Assembly: GCA_001603955.1 (NCBI GenBank)
Contig: LVAA01000032.1
Span: 1-33,767, forward strand
From: Syntrophobacterales bacterium Delta_02
GTDB lineage: Bacteria > Desulfobacterota > Syntrophorhabdia > Syntrophorhabdales > Syntrophorhabdaceae
Direction of reading: 5' to 3'
Length of the DNA stretch: 33,767 nt
Shown here piece by piece: positions 8,708 through 16,454 of this stretch (within the stretch, counting starts at the first letter, position 1; each line of letters starts with the position of its first letter). A model generated the notes under the pieces. That model searched no databases. It was given only the letters and a program-made list of their open reading frames with translations, and was not told where the DNA came from. The position numbers were made by a program, and so were the translations under genes.

Positions 8708-9352
8708 ATGGAACTCAGGAGACAGAAAACGTACAAGGGTGTCTTCGACAGGGCCCGCGACGAGCTCCTGGGAAACGCCATGGAGGAGAAGTTCTTCCTC
8801 GCGGGCCTGCGCCACGAGCGGGCCGGCGCCGGAGTGCGTGTCCATGTCCCCTTCTTCGACGAGAACATCCTCCTTGACATACCGGGGTTCACCTTTTCCA
8901 GCTCGAAGGGGGCGAATGTCACCCTTGTAGCGAAGATCGTCATACTCCATTACATAAACAATGCCTCGGGGATCCCGCTCACGGGCGAGAAGGTCGCCTA
9001 CGGGGACATCCCCGGATGCATGCACTACGATCCTGTTTTCGAGAAGAGGGTGCTCAAGCCCCTTGTCAGGGCATTCGGATACGACAGGCATGCCTTTCTC
9101 GATGCGGGCCGCGGCCTCGGGGCAAAGGAGGAGGGGTTCGGTGACGCCTCCCTTACGCTCTTTGCGTTCCCGAAGGTGCCCGTCACCTTTGTTCTCTGGG
9201 AAGGGGACACCGAGTTCCCGCCGTCGGCCAGGGCCCTTTTCGATCCCTCCGTCACCGGCTACCTGCCACTCGAGGATATCGTCGTGGTATCGAAACTCGC
9301 CGCCGGAAGAATACTGAAGACGGCGATGAAAAGCTTTGCCCAAGAGGTGTGA
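8708..9352 (+). CDS. DUF3786-family protein
   Basis: This 214-residue soluble protein of unknown function resembles the DUF3786 family, which is found mostly in strict anaerobes such as Deltaproteobacteria, clostridia and methanogens. No signal peptide or membrane segment is visible. Recognisable family features are the LDIPG stretch near residue 55, the ILHYINNASG helix near 80, a central GYDRHAFLDAGRGLGAKEEGFGDAS region and the FVLWEGDTEFPPSARALFD block near 160-180. The last is the most conserved part as I recall it. It starts two bases after rpe and runs into the next gene with a one-base gap, so it is part of the same operon. The context (rpe, sulfur-type MBL protein) does not fix a role. 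Confidence 0.75.
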   Translation: MELRRQKTYKGVFDRARDELLGNAMEEKFFLAGLRHERAGAGVRVHVPFFDENILLDIPGFTFSSSKGANVTLVAKIVILHYINNASGIPLTGEKVAYGDIPGCMHYDPVFEKRVLKPLVRAFGYDRHAFLDAGRGLGAKEEGFGDASLTLFAFPKVPVTFVLWEGDTEFPPSARALFDPSVTGYLPLEDIVVVSKLAAGRILKTAMKSFAQEV

Positions 9353-9353
9353 C

Positions 9354-10496
9354 ATGATATTCAAGCAATTCAATTTTGACGGATGCCTGGCGTATGTCAT
9401 CGCATGCGAAAGGGAAAGAAAGGGGGCGATCATCGACCCTTCCCACGAAATGGACCCCTTCCTCGATTTCGCCGCGTCCCGGGGACTCACCATAACCCAC
9501 ATCATCGACACCCACACCCACGTCGACCATGTTTCCCTGGCGCCTGAGCTTGCCGACAGGCTGGGGGCCAAAACGGTCATGAACAGGAACACCCCGGCAC
9601 AAAGGGAGTTGGGGGCGAAGGTCACGGATCTCTTCGGCATCGAGAAAATCCTTGCTGAGAACGCCCGGAAAAGGATCGACCTCTATCTCGGCGACGGTGA
9701 TGAACTGAAGATAGGCGGCATCACGCTGCAGGCAATCGAAACAAAGGGCCACACCCGGGACCACATGGCGATCCTCGCCGGCGACAGGATCTTCACGGGC
9801 GACGTCCTCATCATAGGTCAGTGTGGAAGAACGGACCTGCCTGGCGGAAGCTCCCGCGACATGTACGAAAGCCTCTTCGGCAGGATCATGCCCCTTTCCG
9901 ATGACCTCATCGTCTACCCCGCCCACGACTACAGGGGCAACATAAATTCATCCCTGGGCTACGAGAAGGTGAACAACGTGTGCCTCAAGACGCCACGCAC
10001 CGCGGAGGAATTCGAGACGTTCCTGAAAGGCCTCTTCCCCCCGCTCAACGCGACGACAGGGAAGCTCCAGTGCGGCCTCACCACGATGGAACCGGCGCCG
10101 GCGGGCGAACCCGGAGCTCTCATGAAGAGCTTCTGCATCTCCATGGAGGCCTTCCTCGCGACACCCCATGAGGAAACGGTCATTGAGCCCGAAGAGCTGC
10201 TGCAGAAGATCACTACGAAGGAAAGGCTTTTCCTTGTCGATGTCCGGGAACCGAAAGAACTGGAACAGACCGGCTTCATCGAAGGTGCGGTGAACATCCC
10301 TGTTCGCGAGGTCGCCGTGAAGATAGCGGAGTTCCCGAAAGCCCTCGACACCCCCGTCGTTGTCTATTGCGCGAGCGGCCACCGCTCCTCCCACGCGGCC
10401 GTCTACCTGAGGGCCTACGGCTACCGCAACGCCCGCAACCTCGAATACGGAATGCACGGCTGGATGGACCGGGCCTACCCGCTCGTAAAGAAGTAA
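9354..10496 (+). CDS. Persulfide dioxygenase-like MBL-fold protein fused to rhodanese
   Basis: This 380-residue fusion has an N-terminal metallo-beta-lactamase fold of the ETHE1/persulfide dioxygenase or glyoxalase II type (residues 1 to about 235). The metal motif is THTHVDH at 53-59. Later ligands lie in KGHTRDH, FTGDVLI and YPAHDYRG, and the GRTDLPGG block is typical of ETHE1-like enzymes. A C-terminal rhodanese domain (about 285-380) has the active-site loop YCASGHRSS with its catalytic Cys. Such fusions handle glutathione or low-molecular-weight persulfides and thiosulfate. In an anaerobe the dioxygenase activity is questionable, so a hydrolase or sulfur-transfer role is possible. I choose ATG 9354, after GAGGTG, rather than the TTG at 9336, which lies inside the preceding gene. 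Confidence 0.87.
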   Translation: MIFKQFNFDGCLAYVIACERERKGAIIDPSHEMDPFLDFAASRGLTITHIIDTHTHVDHVSLAPELADRLGAKTVMNRNTPAQRELGAKVTDLFGIEKILAENARKRIDLYLGDGDELKIGGITLQAIETKGHTRDHMAILAGDRIFTGDVLIIGQCGRTDLPGGSSRDMYESLFGRIMPLSDDLIVYPAHDYRGNINSSLGYEKVNNVCLKTPRTAEEFETFLKGLFPPLNATTGKLQCGLTTMEPAPAGEPGALMKSFCISMEAFLATPHEETVIEPEELLQKITTKERLFLVDVREPKELEQTGFIEGAVNIPVREVAVKIAEFPKALDTPVVVYCASGHRSSHAAVYLRAYGYRNARNLEYGMHGWMDRAYPLVKK

Positions 10497-10946
10497 AGAC
10501 GTTATCTCTCGCCCGTTCGTCGCTGAAGCTCCTCTCTCAAGCCCGCGGAGGACGCAGAGAAAAGATTCGGCCGGATCTCGGAGCCTCCCAAAATCCGGCC
10601 GGCTTTGCATCCCGTCTGCGACGGGAGGCAAAGAAGAGGTTTGGTTTCAGGTGGGTGTGATGGAAGAGGGGATGGGAGTGTGGGGGGTGAGGTGGTATAG
10701 GGGTTGGAGGATGGTTATAGGAGCTATAGGACCTATAACGATAGGGGGGATGAAGGGAGATGACTCCTTCAGGATAACAAACACTATTTCTTTCTCGCCC
10801 GCCGGAACGGCGGGACGAGAAGGCCGCCGGATTTTGGGAGGCTCCGAGATCCGGCGGCAATCTTTTCTCTCTTTTTTCCTCTCTCTGCGACCTCTGCGAC
10901 CTCGAGAGAGGAGCTTCAGCGACGAACGGGCGTGAGATAATGTCTT
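10495..10946. repeat. 452-bp imperfect palindromic element between convergent genes
   Basis: The gap 10497-11013 has no gene. Left arm 10495-10638 and right arm about 10783-10946 are imperfect inverted copies. Both outer ends read AAGAC-TTATCTC-CGCCCGTTCGTCGCTGAAGC with a few differences, and the inner parts match around TCTCGGAGCCTCCCAAAATCC. Each arm also contains its own hairpin: CGGCCGGAT/ATCCGGCCG at 10568-10601 and GCCGCCGGAT/ATCCGGCGGC at 10823-10858, with paired base changes between the arms. The loop of about 145 bases carries a degenerate TATAGGACCTATA stretch at 10699-10745. A third copy of the outer end (about 22 bases) lies at 10979-11003. No transposase or target duplication is visible. 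It resembles a MITE- or REP-type element and may end transcription from both sides. Confidence 0.8.
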
Positions 10947-11013
10947 TTGAGCCTCCCCCCCCGCTTCCACCTCACGACCAGAGCGACGAACGGGCGAGAG
11001 ATGCTTTTGTCAC

Positions 11014-12039
11014 TTATCTGAGCAGAATCTTCCCTTTCGGTTCGGCGAGGAAGGTGCCTATGACGTGGTAGTCTACGCCGAGGCGGGTGGCTGTCTCTTC
11101 GAATTTTGCCCTGTCCGCGGGGTCGAGGGCCATGAGGAGGCCTCCGGAGGTCTGGGGATCGAAGATGATATCGAAGAAGAAATCGGACCGCGTGGTGATC
11201 ACGTGTTCCCTGTAGAAGTCCCTGTTGCGGTAGAGCCCTCCGGGGACGAGGCCCAATGCGGCGAATTCGACGGCCTCCCCGAAATAGGGCAGTTCCTCGG
11301 CATGGATCTCGACACCCAAAGACTCCCGTATCATCTCCTTGAGGTGTCCCGCCAGGCCGAAACCCGTAACATCGGTGCATGCGTGAACATTAACGGAAAG
11401 CATCGCCTCAGCCGCCGTCCTGTTGAGCGTAGCCATGACTTTCGTGAGGCCCATCGTGGCGTCGTCATTGAGGAGCTTGCCCTTGATGGCGGTATTCATG
11501 ATGCCCGTCCCGAGGGGCTTGGTGAGGACAAGCATGTCCCAAGGTTTCGCCCCTTCATTGAGGAGGATCTTGTCGGGATGGACCGTCCCCGTCACCGAGA
11601 GCCCGTACTTGATCTCGTCGTCGTCCACGCTGTGGCCCCCGAGAAGACTTACCCCGGCCTCCCTTATCTTGTCCGCTCCGCCACGAATGATCTCCTTGAG
11701 GATAGATATGTCGAATTTCTTCGGAGAGAAGCAGACGAGGTTGAGCGCAGTCCTCGGGACGGCCCCCATGGCGTATACATCGCTCAAGGCGTTCGCCGCG
11801 GCTATCTGCCCGAACCAGTAGGGATCGTCCACGACAGGGGTGAAGAAATCGACGGTCTGAACCAGGGCGATCTCGTCCGTTACCTTGTAGACACCCGCGT
11901 CCTCAAAGCCTTCAATACCCACAATGACGTGTTCATCCGCGGGAATATCTATCCCGCAGAGGATGTTCGCCAGGTCCCCCGGACCTATCTTCGACGCTCA
12001 CCCGCCGCCGCGGACGAACTTTGTCAGTTCTTTGTCCAC
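11014..12039 (-). CDS. selD: Selenide, water dikinase SelD with in-frame UGA (selenocysteine)
   Basis: SelD makes selenophosphate from selenide and ATP, the selenium donor for selenocysteine and selenouridine. From GTG 12039, after GGAGG, the product is 341 residues, against about 347 in E. coli. The frame contains one TGA at 12000-11998, codon 14, within GGG-U-ASKI. This lines up with the catalytic Cys of E. coli SelD (GAGCGCKI), including the conserved Lys three residues later, so the TGA is read as Sec. Without it the gene would start at GTG 11922 and lose its active site. Downstream motifs agree: VQTVDFFTPVVDDP, IAAANALSDVYAMG, LLGGHSVDD, DVTGFGLAGHLKEM, DPQTSGGLL. A hairpin at 11972-11986 follows the UGA. 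The DUF3553-like gene lies 31 bases upstream in the same orientation. Confidence 0.93.
11972..11986 (-). promoter_or_regulatory. Candidate bacterial SECIS hairpin for selD
   Basis: Reading the minus strand, eleven bases after the UGA, AGGTCC and GGACCT form a perfect 6-bp stem around a GGG loop. The loop begins 17 bases after the UGA and has G in its first two positions. This fits the general bacterial SECIS pattern of an apical loop about 16-37 bases from the UGA. The loop is smaller than in E. coli fdhF. It lies inside the coding sequence, as expected for bacteria. Confidence 0.7.
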
Positions 12040-12070
12040 CCAGCCTCCATTCTTTACAGCGCGATTCCCC

Positions 12071-12361
12071 TCAGGGAGGGAGCATCTTCTTTGACCTTTT
12101 CCTGGGCCGCGGGGTCTCCTCCAGGGAGATGCGTTTCTCTTCTATCTTCTCGATTCCCGCGTAATAGCAGCAATTCACACTCTTGTAGTTGTTGTCGAAG
12201 ACACGCACCTTGCCGTCCTGAAAATCGACGCGCACGTAGCAGAACCCGCCCGGCAGTTCCGACCGCCTCTCTTCGATAACGATCCCCATGCCCCACCGCG
12301 TATACCTCTTATGGTAAACGCGATCGCCGACCTGAAGATAGAGGGAATAGTCCGCTATCAT
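12071..12361 (-). CDS. Small DUF3553-like protein upstream of selD
   Basis: This 96-residue soluble protein opens with YLQVGDRVYHKRYTRWGMGIV, then VRVDFQDGKVRVFDNN and a CCYYAGIEKI block with paired Cys, and ends in a Lys/Arg-rich tail. The pattern (GDRV-H---GxGxV---VxVDFxxGK) resembles the DUF3553 and CarD/UvrD-tail SH3-like folds, which often bind RNA polymerase or nucleic acid. The assignment is from memory of the family and the function is unknown. It ends 31 bases before selD and is probably cotranscribed with it. The start ATG has no Shine-Dalgarno and sits only six bases after a promoter -10 box, so the mRNA may be leaderless. Confidence 0.7.
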   Translation of the reverse strand: MIADYSLYLQVGDRVYHKRYTRWGMGIVIEERRSELPGGFCYVRVDFQDGKVRVFDNNYKSVNCCYYAGIEKIEEKRISLEETPRPRKRSKKMLPP

Positions 12362-12367
12362 CGGCTA

Positions 12368-12396
12368 AGCATATCACAAATGAGGCAGGGGGACAA
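12368..12396 (-). promoter_or_regulatory. Candidate promoter of the DUF3553-selD operon
   Basis: On the minus strand TTGTCC (12396-12391) and TATGCT (12373-12368) are 17 bases apart, with TG one base before the -10 (extended -10). The ATG at 12361 begins six bases after the -10, so the transcript would start at or next to the start codon. Confidence 0.45.
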
Positions 12397-12410
12397 GGGA
12401 GAGGCAGGGA

Positions 12411-12561
12411 GAGGATAGGACTGATGGGACGAGTATAGGACCTATAAGGAATAGGACCAATAGGACTTATAGGACCAATAGGGTCTATTGAAGGCAATCG
12501 CCGCTAACAGCGGACAACTGGTTCGTCCTATTGGTCCTATTCCCTCCTATTGGTCCCATTC
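12411..12561. repeat. Inverted nonamer array (unit ATAGGACCN), locus F
   Basis: Left arm 12411-12487 has about eight 9-bp units of the form ATAGGACCA, ATAGGACTT or ATAAGGA-. Right arm 12525-12561 has the inverted units GTCCTATTG, GTCCTATTC and CTCCTATTG. The loop of about 35 bases contains GAAGGCAATCGCC and a CCGCT/AGCGG hairpin. It lies between the terminator of the first acyl-CoA ligase and the DUF3553-selD promoter. Confidence 0.8.
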
Positions 12562-12565
12562 TCCG

Positions 12566-12599
12566 AAAAAAAACGGGGACCGAAGTCCCCGTTTTTTTT
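12566..12599 (-). terminator. Intrinsic terminator of acyl-CoA ligase 1
   Basis: CGGGGAC (12574-12580), loop CGAA, and GTCCCCG (12585-12591) are flanked by A8 and T8. On the minus strand the loop is UUCG closed by C-G, followed by eight U. The symmetry would let it stop transcription in both directions. The same stem and loop follows ligase 2. Confidence 0.95.
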
Positions 12600-12611
12600 A
12601 GTTTCTCTATC

Positions 12612-14219
12612 TTACTGATGATCGGCCCATTTGCCGTAACGCTCACGGAGGATCCTGTGGAGGATCTTGCCCGCGCCCGATCTCGGCATCTCCTCGTCCT
12701 TGATGAAGACGATGTTCTTCGGGACCTTGAAGCCGGCGATCTTGCCCTTGCACCACGCGCCGACGTCTTTCGCGTCCATGGTCTTGCCTTCGTGGAGAAC
12801 GATGACCGCCGTTACCTGTTCGCCCCACTTTTCGTGAGGTACGCCGATGACAGCCACGTCCTTGACATCCGGGTGACCGCCCACGCAGTTCTCGACTTCC
12901 GACGGGAAGACGTTCTCGCCGCCAGAGATGATCATGTTGGCCTTTCTATCGACCAGCGTGTAGTAGCCCTCCTCGTCCCTCATGGCCATGTCGCCTGCGC
13001 TGAAGTATTCGCCCTTCATCGCTGCCTTGGTCTTTTCCGGGTCCTTCCAGTACTGCTCGAAGATCTGAGGGCTCCGTGAATAGAGTTCGCCGACTACATT
13101 CGGTTTGTCGATGAGGTTTCCGTCTTCATCATAGAGCTGAAGGATATCCGTACCAATAACCTCGCGACCGATGGAGCCGAGTTTGGTCATCTGTTCGTGC
13201 GGTTTCAGGATGGTAACGATCCCTGCTTCCGTGGAGCCATAGGCTTCGTACAGCGCCGAGTTCGGGAACATCTTGAGGATGCCCTGCTTCGTGTCGCGCC
13301 GCGCCGGTGCCGAGGAGCACAGGAGCTTCTTGATGGCGTTGAGGTTGTATTTCGCCTTCACCTCGTCCGGGAGTGCCAGCATCATGATGTAGTGCGTCGG
13401 AACGAGGGAGGTGAAGGTGACGCCGAAATCCGCGAAGGTCCTGATGAGATCTTCGGGGTTGAACGAGACCATGTTGTAAGCCATGACGGTGCCGCCGACC
13501 CAGGTCACAACAAATGAATAGAACAGGGAGTTGACGTGGCAGCAGGGCATGACGAGGAGGTTGCAGTCGTCGAAGTTGAAGCTATGATCGTAGATCATGA
13601 TGAAATACTGGGAGAACAGGTTGGCGTGGCTCTTCATAACGCCCTTGGGAAGACCCGTGGTCCCGCCGGTGTACATGATGACCCATATATCATCGGCTTC
13701 AACAACAACTTCCGGCTCTGCCGCGCTCGCCTTGGCGAGCATCTGCTCGTAATTGATGTAACCGTCATAGCTGGGGCTGTCCACGGCGAAGTTCACGTAA
13801 TGCTGAACCGTCGGCAGGTTTTTCTTCATGCCGTTCACCTGGTTGATCCAGGGAAACTCCTTTCCGTCCGCCTTGTCTATCCCGCTCTGAACGATAAAGA
13901 CCTTTGCTTCGCAGTGATTGATGATGTATTCCATCTCCGGGGCGGCGAGCCTGAACATGAGGGGCACGCACAGGAATCCGCCCTTTGCGGCGGCCGCGTA
14001 AAACTCCAGCCACTCGACACAGTTGTATCCGAGGACTGCGAAACGGTCGCCTTTCTTCATTCCCAGGTCAGCAAGGGCATTCGCAAGTCTGCAGGCCCTT
14101 TCATTCCACTGCTTGAAGGTATAGGCCTTGTACAGGTCCTTGATACCCACTTTGTCGGGCCACTTAAACGCATTCACCCTCAACACATCCTTAGCTGTCA
14201 TCCAATGACCGTTCTTCAT
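12612..14219 (-). CDS. AMP-dependent acyl-CoA synthetase, copy 1
   Basis: This 535-residue class I adenylate-forming enzyme activates a carboxylic acid to its acyl-CoA with ATP. Motifs are the P-loop-like YTGGTTGLPKGV near residue 180, EAYGSTEAG near 335, GDMAMRDEEGYYTLVDRKANMIISGGENVFPSEVE (A7-A8, near 420-450), and the catalytic Lys in PRSGAGKILHRILRE near the C-terminus. The substrate (aromatic, fatty or other acid) cannot be read from sequence. I start at 14219, where AAGGAGGG lies seven to eight bases upstream and where copy 2 starts with the same MKNGHWMTAKDVLR. The open frame extends to 14339, but that part is not conserved. The product is highly similar to copy 2 (14781-16388), so this is a recent tandem duplicate. 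Confidence 0.92.
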   Translation of the reverse strand: MKNGHWMTAKDVLRVNAFKWPDKVGIKDLYKAYTFKQWNERACRLANALADLGMKKGDRFAVLGYNCVEWLEFYAAAAKGGFLCVPLMFRLAAPEMEYIINHCEAKVFIVQSGIDKADGKEFPWINQVNGMKKNLPTVQHYVNFAVDSPSYDGYINYEQMLAKASAAEPEVVVEADDIWVIMYTGGTTGLPKGVMKSHANLFSQYFIMIYDHSFNFDDCNLLVMPCCHVNSLFYSFVVTWVGGTVMAYNMVSFNPEDLIRTFADFGVTFTSLVPTHYIMMLALPDEVKAKYNLNAIKKLLCSSAPARRDTKQGILKMFPNSALYEAYGSTEAGIVTILKPHEQMTKLGSIGREVIGTDILQLYDEDGNLIDKPNVVGELYSRSPQIFEQYWKDPEKTKAAMKGEYFSAGDMAMRDEEGYYTLVDRKANMIISGGENVFPSEVENCVGGHPDVKDVAVIGVPHEKWGEQVTAVIVLHEGKTMDAKDVGAWCKGKIAGFKVPKNIVFIKDEEMPRSGAGKILHRILRERYGKWADHQ

Positions 14220-14560
14220 AACAAAACCCTCCTTAGTATGATTGATGAAAATCCCGTTATGTGGCCCTGCCGACAGGCAACTCAGCAGGGCATCGTGCTC
14301 ACAGGCAGGCAGTACGTGCGACACTGCAACAACATACAATCCAGTAATGAATATGGAATTGTGCCGTCAGAATAAAGATCAGCTATGGAAATAGCGCCTC
14401 TACAGCTTCTCACGTAACCCCTTAACCCAAATAAAACCTTGTACACCATCTTTTACCCCACACGGGTTTTTTTTGCAATACTAAAATGCCGCCATTACCC
14501 GCATGAGTGCGATAATTCATCCCCACAATTCCCGGCCGATCCCTGTTTACCAATGGAGGC
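14220..14560. other. Non-coding leader between the two acyl-CoA ligases
   Basis: The first part of the 561-base gap 14220-14780 holds the AAGGAGGG ribosome site of ligase 1 and otherwise no convincing gene. I see no clear sigma70 or sigma54 promoter in it. The reading frame of ligase 1 stays open to 14339 by chance. The rest of the gap holds repeat locus G and the ligase 2 terminator. Confidence 0.6.
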
Positions 14561-14727
14561 TATAGGACCTATAGAAAATAGGACCTATAAGACCTATTCG
14601 ACCCATAGGACAGATAGGACGTATAGGACGTGCTGAACGCAATTGCCCGCAATCGACCCGTCCTATAGGTCCTAAGCGTCCTATAAGTCCTATAGGTCCT
14701 ATCCTCTCCTATTCTATTGGTCCTATC
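14561..14727. repeat. Inverted nonamer array (unit ATAGGACCT), locus G
   Basis: Left arm 14561-14631 has eight units such as ATAGGACCT, ATAAGACCT, ATAGGACAG and two ATAGGACGT. Right arm 14660-14727 has GTCCTATAG, GTCCTAAGC, GTCCTATAA and GTCCTATAG, followed by degenerate units. The loop starts GCTGAACGCAATTGCCCGC. The two inner ATAGGACGT units and the GTCCTATAG-GTCCTAAGC-GTCCTATA start of the right arm are shared with locus H at 33526-33688. Confidence 0.85.
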
Positions 14728-14732
14728 CCCGC

Positions 14733-14763
14733 AAAAAAAACGGGGACCGAAGTCCCCGTTTTT
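14733..14763 (-). terminator. Intrinsic terminator of acyl-CoA ligase 2
   Basis: CGGGGAC (14741-14747), CGAA, and GTCCCCG (14752-14758), with A8 on the left and T5 on the right. On the minus strand this is a UUCG-loop hairpin followed by eight U. It is identical in stem and loop to the ligase 1 terminator at 12566-12599. Confidence 0.95.
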
Positions 14764-14780
14764 GATTCAGTTGGGAAATC

Positions 14781-16388
14781 CTACTGCTGGTCTCCCCACT
14801 TGCCGTAACGCTCGCGGAGGATCCTGTGGAGGATCTTGCCTGCGCCTGATCTCGGCATCTCTTCGTCGGGGATGATGTAGATGTTCTTCGGAACCTTGAA
14901 ACCGGCGATCTTGCCCTTGCACCATTCGGTGACTTCTTTCGGCTCCATTTTCTTGCCTTCGTGGAGGACGACGACTGCCGTTACCTGTTCGCCCCATTTC
15001 TCGTGGGGAATGCCGATGACGGCCACGTCCTTGATATCGGGGTGTGAACCCACGCAGTTCTCGACTTCCGACGGGAAGACGTTCTCACCACCGGAGATGA
15101 TCATGTTGGCCTTTCTGTCAACCAGGTAGTAGTAGCCTTCCTCATCGCGGTAACCCATGTCGCCGGCGCTGAAGTACTGGCCCTTCATTGCGTTCTTCGT
15201 CTTTTCCGGGTCTTTCCAGTAGCTCTCGAAGATCATGGGGCTGCGGGAGTAGATCTCGCCGATCTTGTTCGGCTCGGTGATGAGCTTGCCGTCTTCGTCG
15301 TAGATCTGAAGGATATCAGTTCCAATGGCCTCACGACCGATGGAGCCGAGCTTCTTCATCTGCTCTTCCGGTTTCAGGATCGTCACGCAGCCTGCCTCGG
15401 TCGATCCGTATGCCTCAAAAAGTCTTGAGTTCGGGAACATTGCAAGGATGCCCTGCTTCGTGTCGCGCCGTGCCGGTGCCGAGGAGCACAGGAGCTTCTT
15501 GATGGCGTTGAGGTTGTATTTTGCCTTTACCTCGTCCGGGAGTGCCAGCATCATGATGTAGTGCGTCGGAACGAGAGAGGTAAAGGTAATGCCGTGATCG
15601 GAGAAGCACTTGATGAGGCTCTCGGGATTGAACGAGACCATGTTGTAGCACATGACCGTGCCGCCGACCCACGTCACGACAAAAGAGTAGAAGAGCGAGT
15701 TGACATGGCAGCAGGGCATGACGAGGAGAATCGTGTCGTCGAAATTGAACTCATGGTCGTAGATCATGATGAAGTACTGTGAGAAGAGGTTGGCATGGCT
15801 CTTCATGACGCCCTTGGGCAGGCCCGTCGTACCGCCGGTGTACATGATGACCCAGATATCATCGGGGGTGACTTCGACATCCGGCTCCGCGGGGCTCGCC
15901 TTCGCCAGCATCTGCTCGTAGTTGGTGAAGCCGTCGTAGCTGGGGCTGTCCACGGCAAAGTTGATGTAGTGTTCAACGGTCTTCAGGTTCTTCTTCATAC
16001 CGTTGACCTGTTCGATCCAGGGAAAATCCTTGCCGTCCGCGGGGTCCTTTCCGCTCTGGACGATAAAAGCCTTTGCTTCGCAGTGATTGATGATGTATTC
16101 CATCTCCGGTGCCGCAAGCCGGAACATGAGAGGTACGCAAAGGAAACCGCCCTTTGCGGCCGCGCCGTAGAAATCCATCCACTCAACGCAGTTGTAAGCG
16201 AGAACCGCGAAGCGGTCCCCTTTCTTGAGACCCATGTCGGCAAGCGCGTTCGCAAGCCGGCAGGCCCTGTCATTCCACTCTTTGAAGGTAAACTGTTTGT
16301 AAAGATCTTTCGCGCCGACCTTGTCGGGATACTTAAATGCTTGAATCCTTAGAACATCCTTCGCTGTCATCCAGTGGCCGTTCTTCAT
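14781..16388 (-). CDS. AMP-dependent acyl-CoA synthetase, copy 2
   Basis: This 535-residue paralogue of the downstream ligase is alignable end to end without gaps and largely identical. It has the same adenylate-forming motifs: YTGGTTGLPKGV, EAYGSTEAG, GDMGYRDEEGYYYLVDRKANMIISGGENVFPSEVE and PRSGAGKILHR. Differences cluster in surface stretches and in the N-terminal 30 residues (IQAFKYPDKVGAKDLYKQFTF against VNAFKWPDKVGIKDLYKAYTF). GGGAGGAG precedes the ATG. It begins 66 bases after the GlcF-like gene on the same strand, so it is probably the third gene of a glcD-glcF-ligase operon. That suggests the ligase activates an acid from the same pathway, but the substrate is unknown. Confidence 0.93.
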   Translation of the reverse strand: MKNGHWMTAKDVLRIQAFKYPDKVGAKDLYKQFTFKEWNDRACRLANALADMGLKKGDRFAVLAYNCVEWMDFYGAAAKGGFLCVPLMFRLAAPEMEYIINHCEAKAFIVQSGKDPADGKDFPWIEQVNGMKKNLKTVEHYINFAVDSPSYDGFTNYEQMLAKASPAEPDVEVTPDDIWVIMYTGGTTGLPKGVMKSHANLFSQYFIMIYDHEFNFDDTILLVMPCCHVNSLFYSFVVTWVGGTVMCYNMVSFNPESLIKCFSDHGITFTSLVPTHYIMMLALPDEVKAKYNLNAIKKLLCSSAPARRDTKQGILAMFPNSRLFEAYGSTEAGCVTILKPEEQMKKLGSIGREAIGTDILQIYDEDGKLITEPNKIGEIYSRSPMIFESYWKDPEKTKNAMKGQYFSAGDMGYRDEEGYYYLVDRKANMIISGGENVFPSEVENCVGSHPDIKDVAVIGIPHEKWGEQVTAVVVLHEGKKMEPKEVTEWCKGKIAGFKVPKNIYIIPDEEMPRSGAGKILHRILRERYGKWGDQQ

Positions 16389-16454
16389 GTGTACTCCTCC
16401 CTGTGAGTTTGAGATGTAGGTGTGCAGTTGGTTTTCGAGATATCGACTTGTTAC

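Noticed and set aside
11065-12279. Long + strand frame over selD (404 codons)
   Set aside because: Antisense shadow of selD and the DUF3553-like gene, with no family features.
14220-14339. N-terminal 40-residue extension of acyl-CoA ligase 1
   Set aside because: Copy 2 has no such extension and a strong Shine-Dalgarno stands before ATG 14219.
14300-14345. sigma54 promoter before acyl-CoA ligase 1
   Set aside because: GG and GC elements occur but with 13 bases between them instead of 10.
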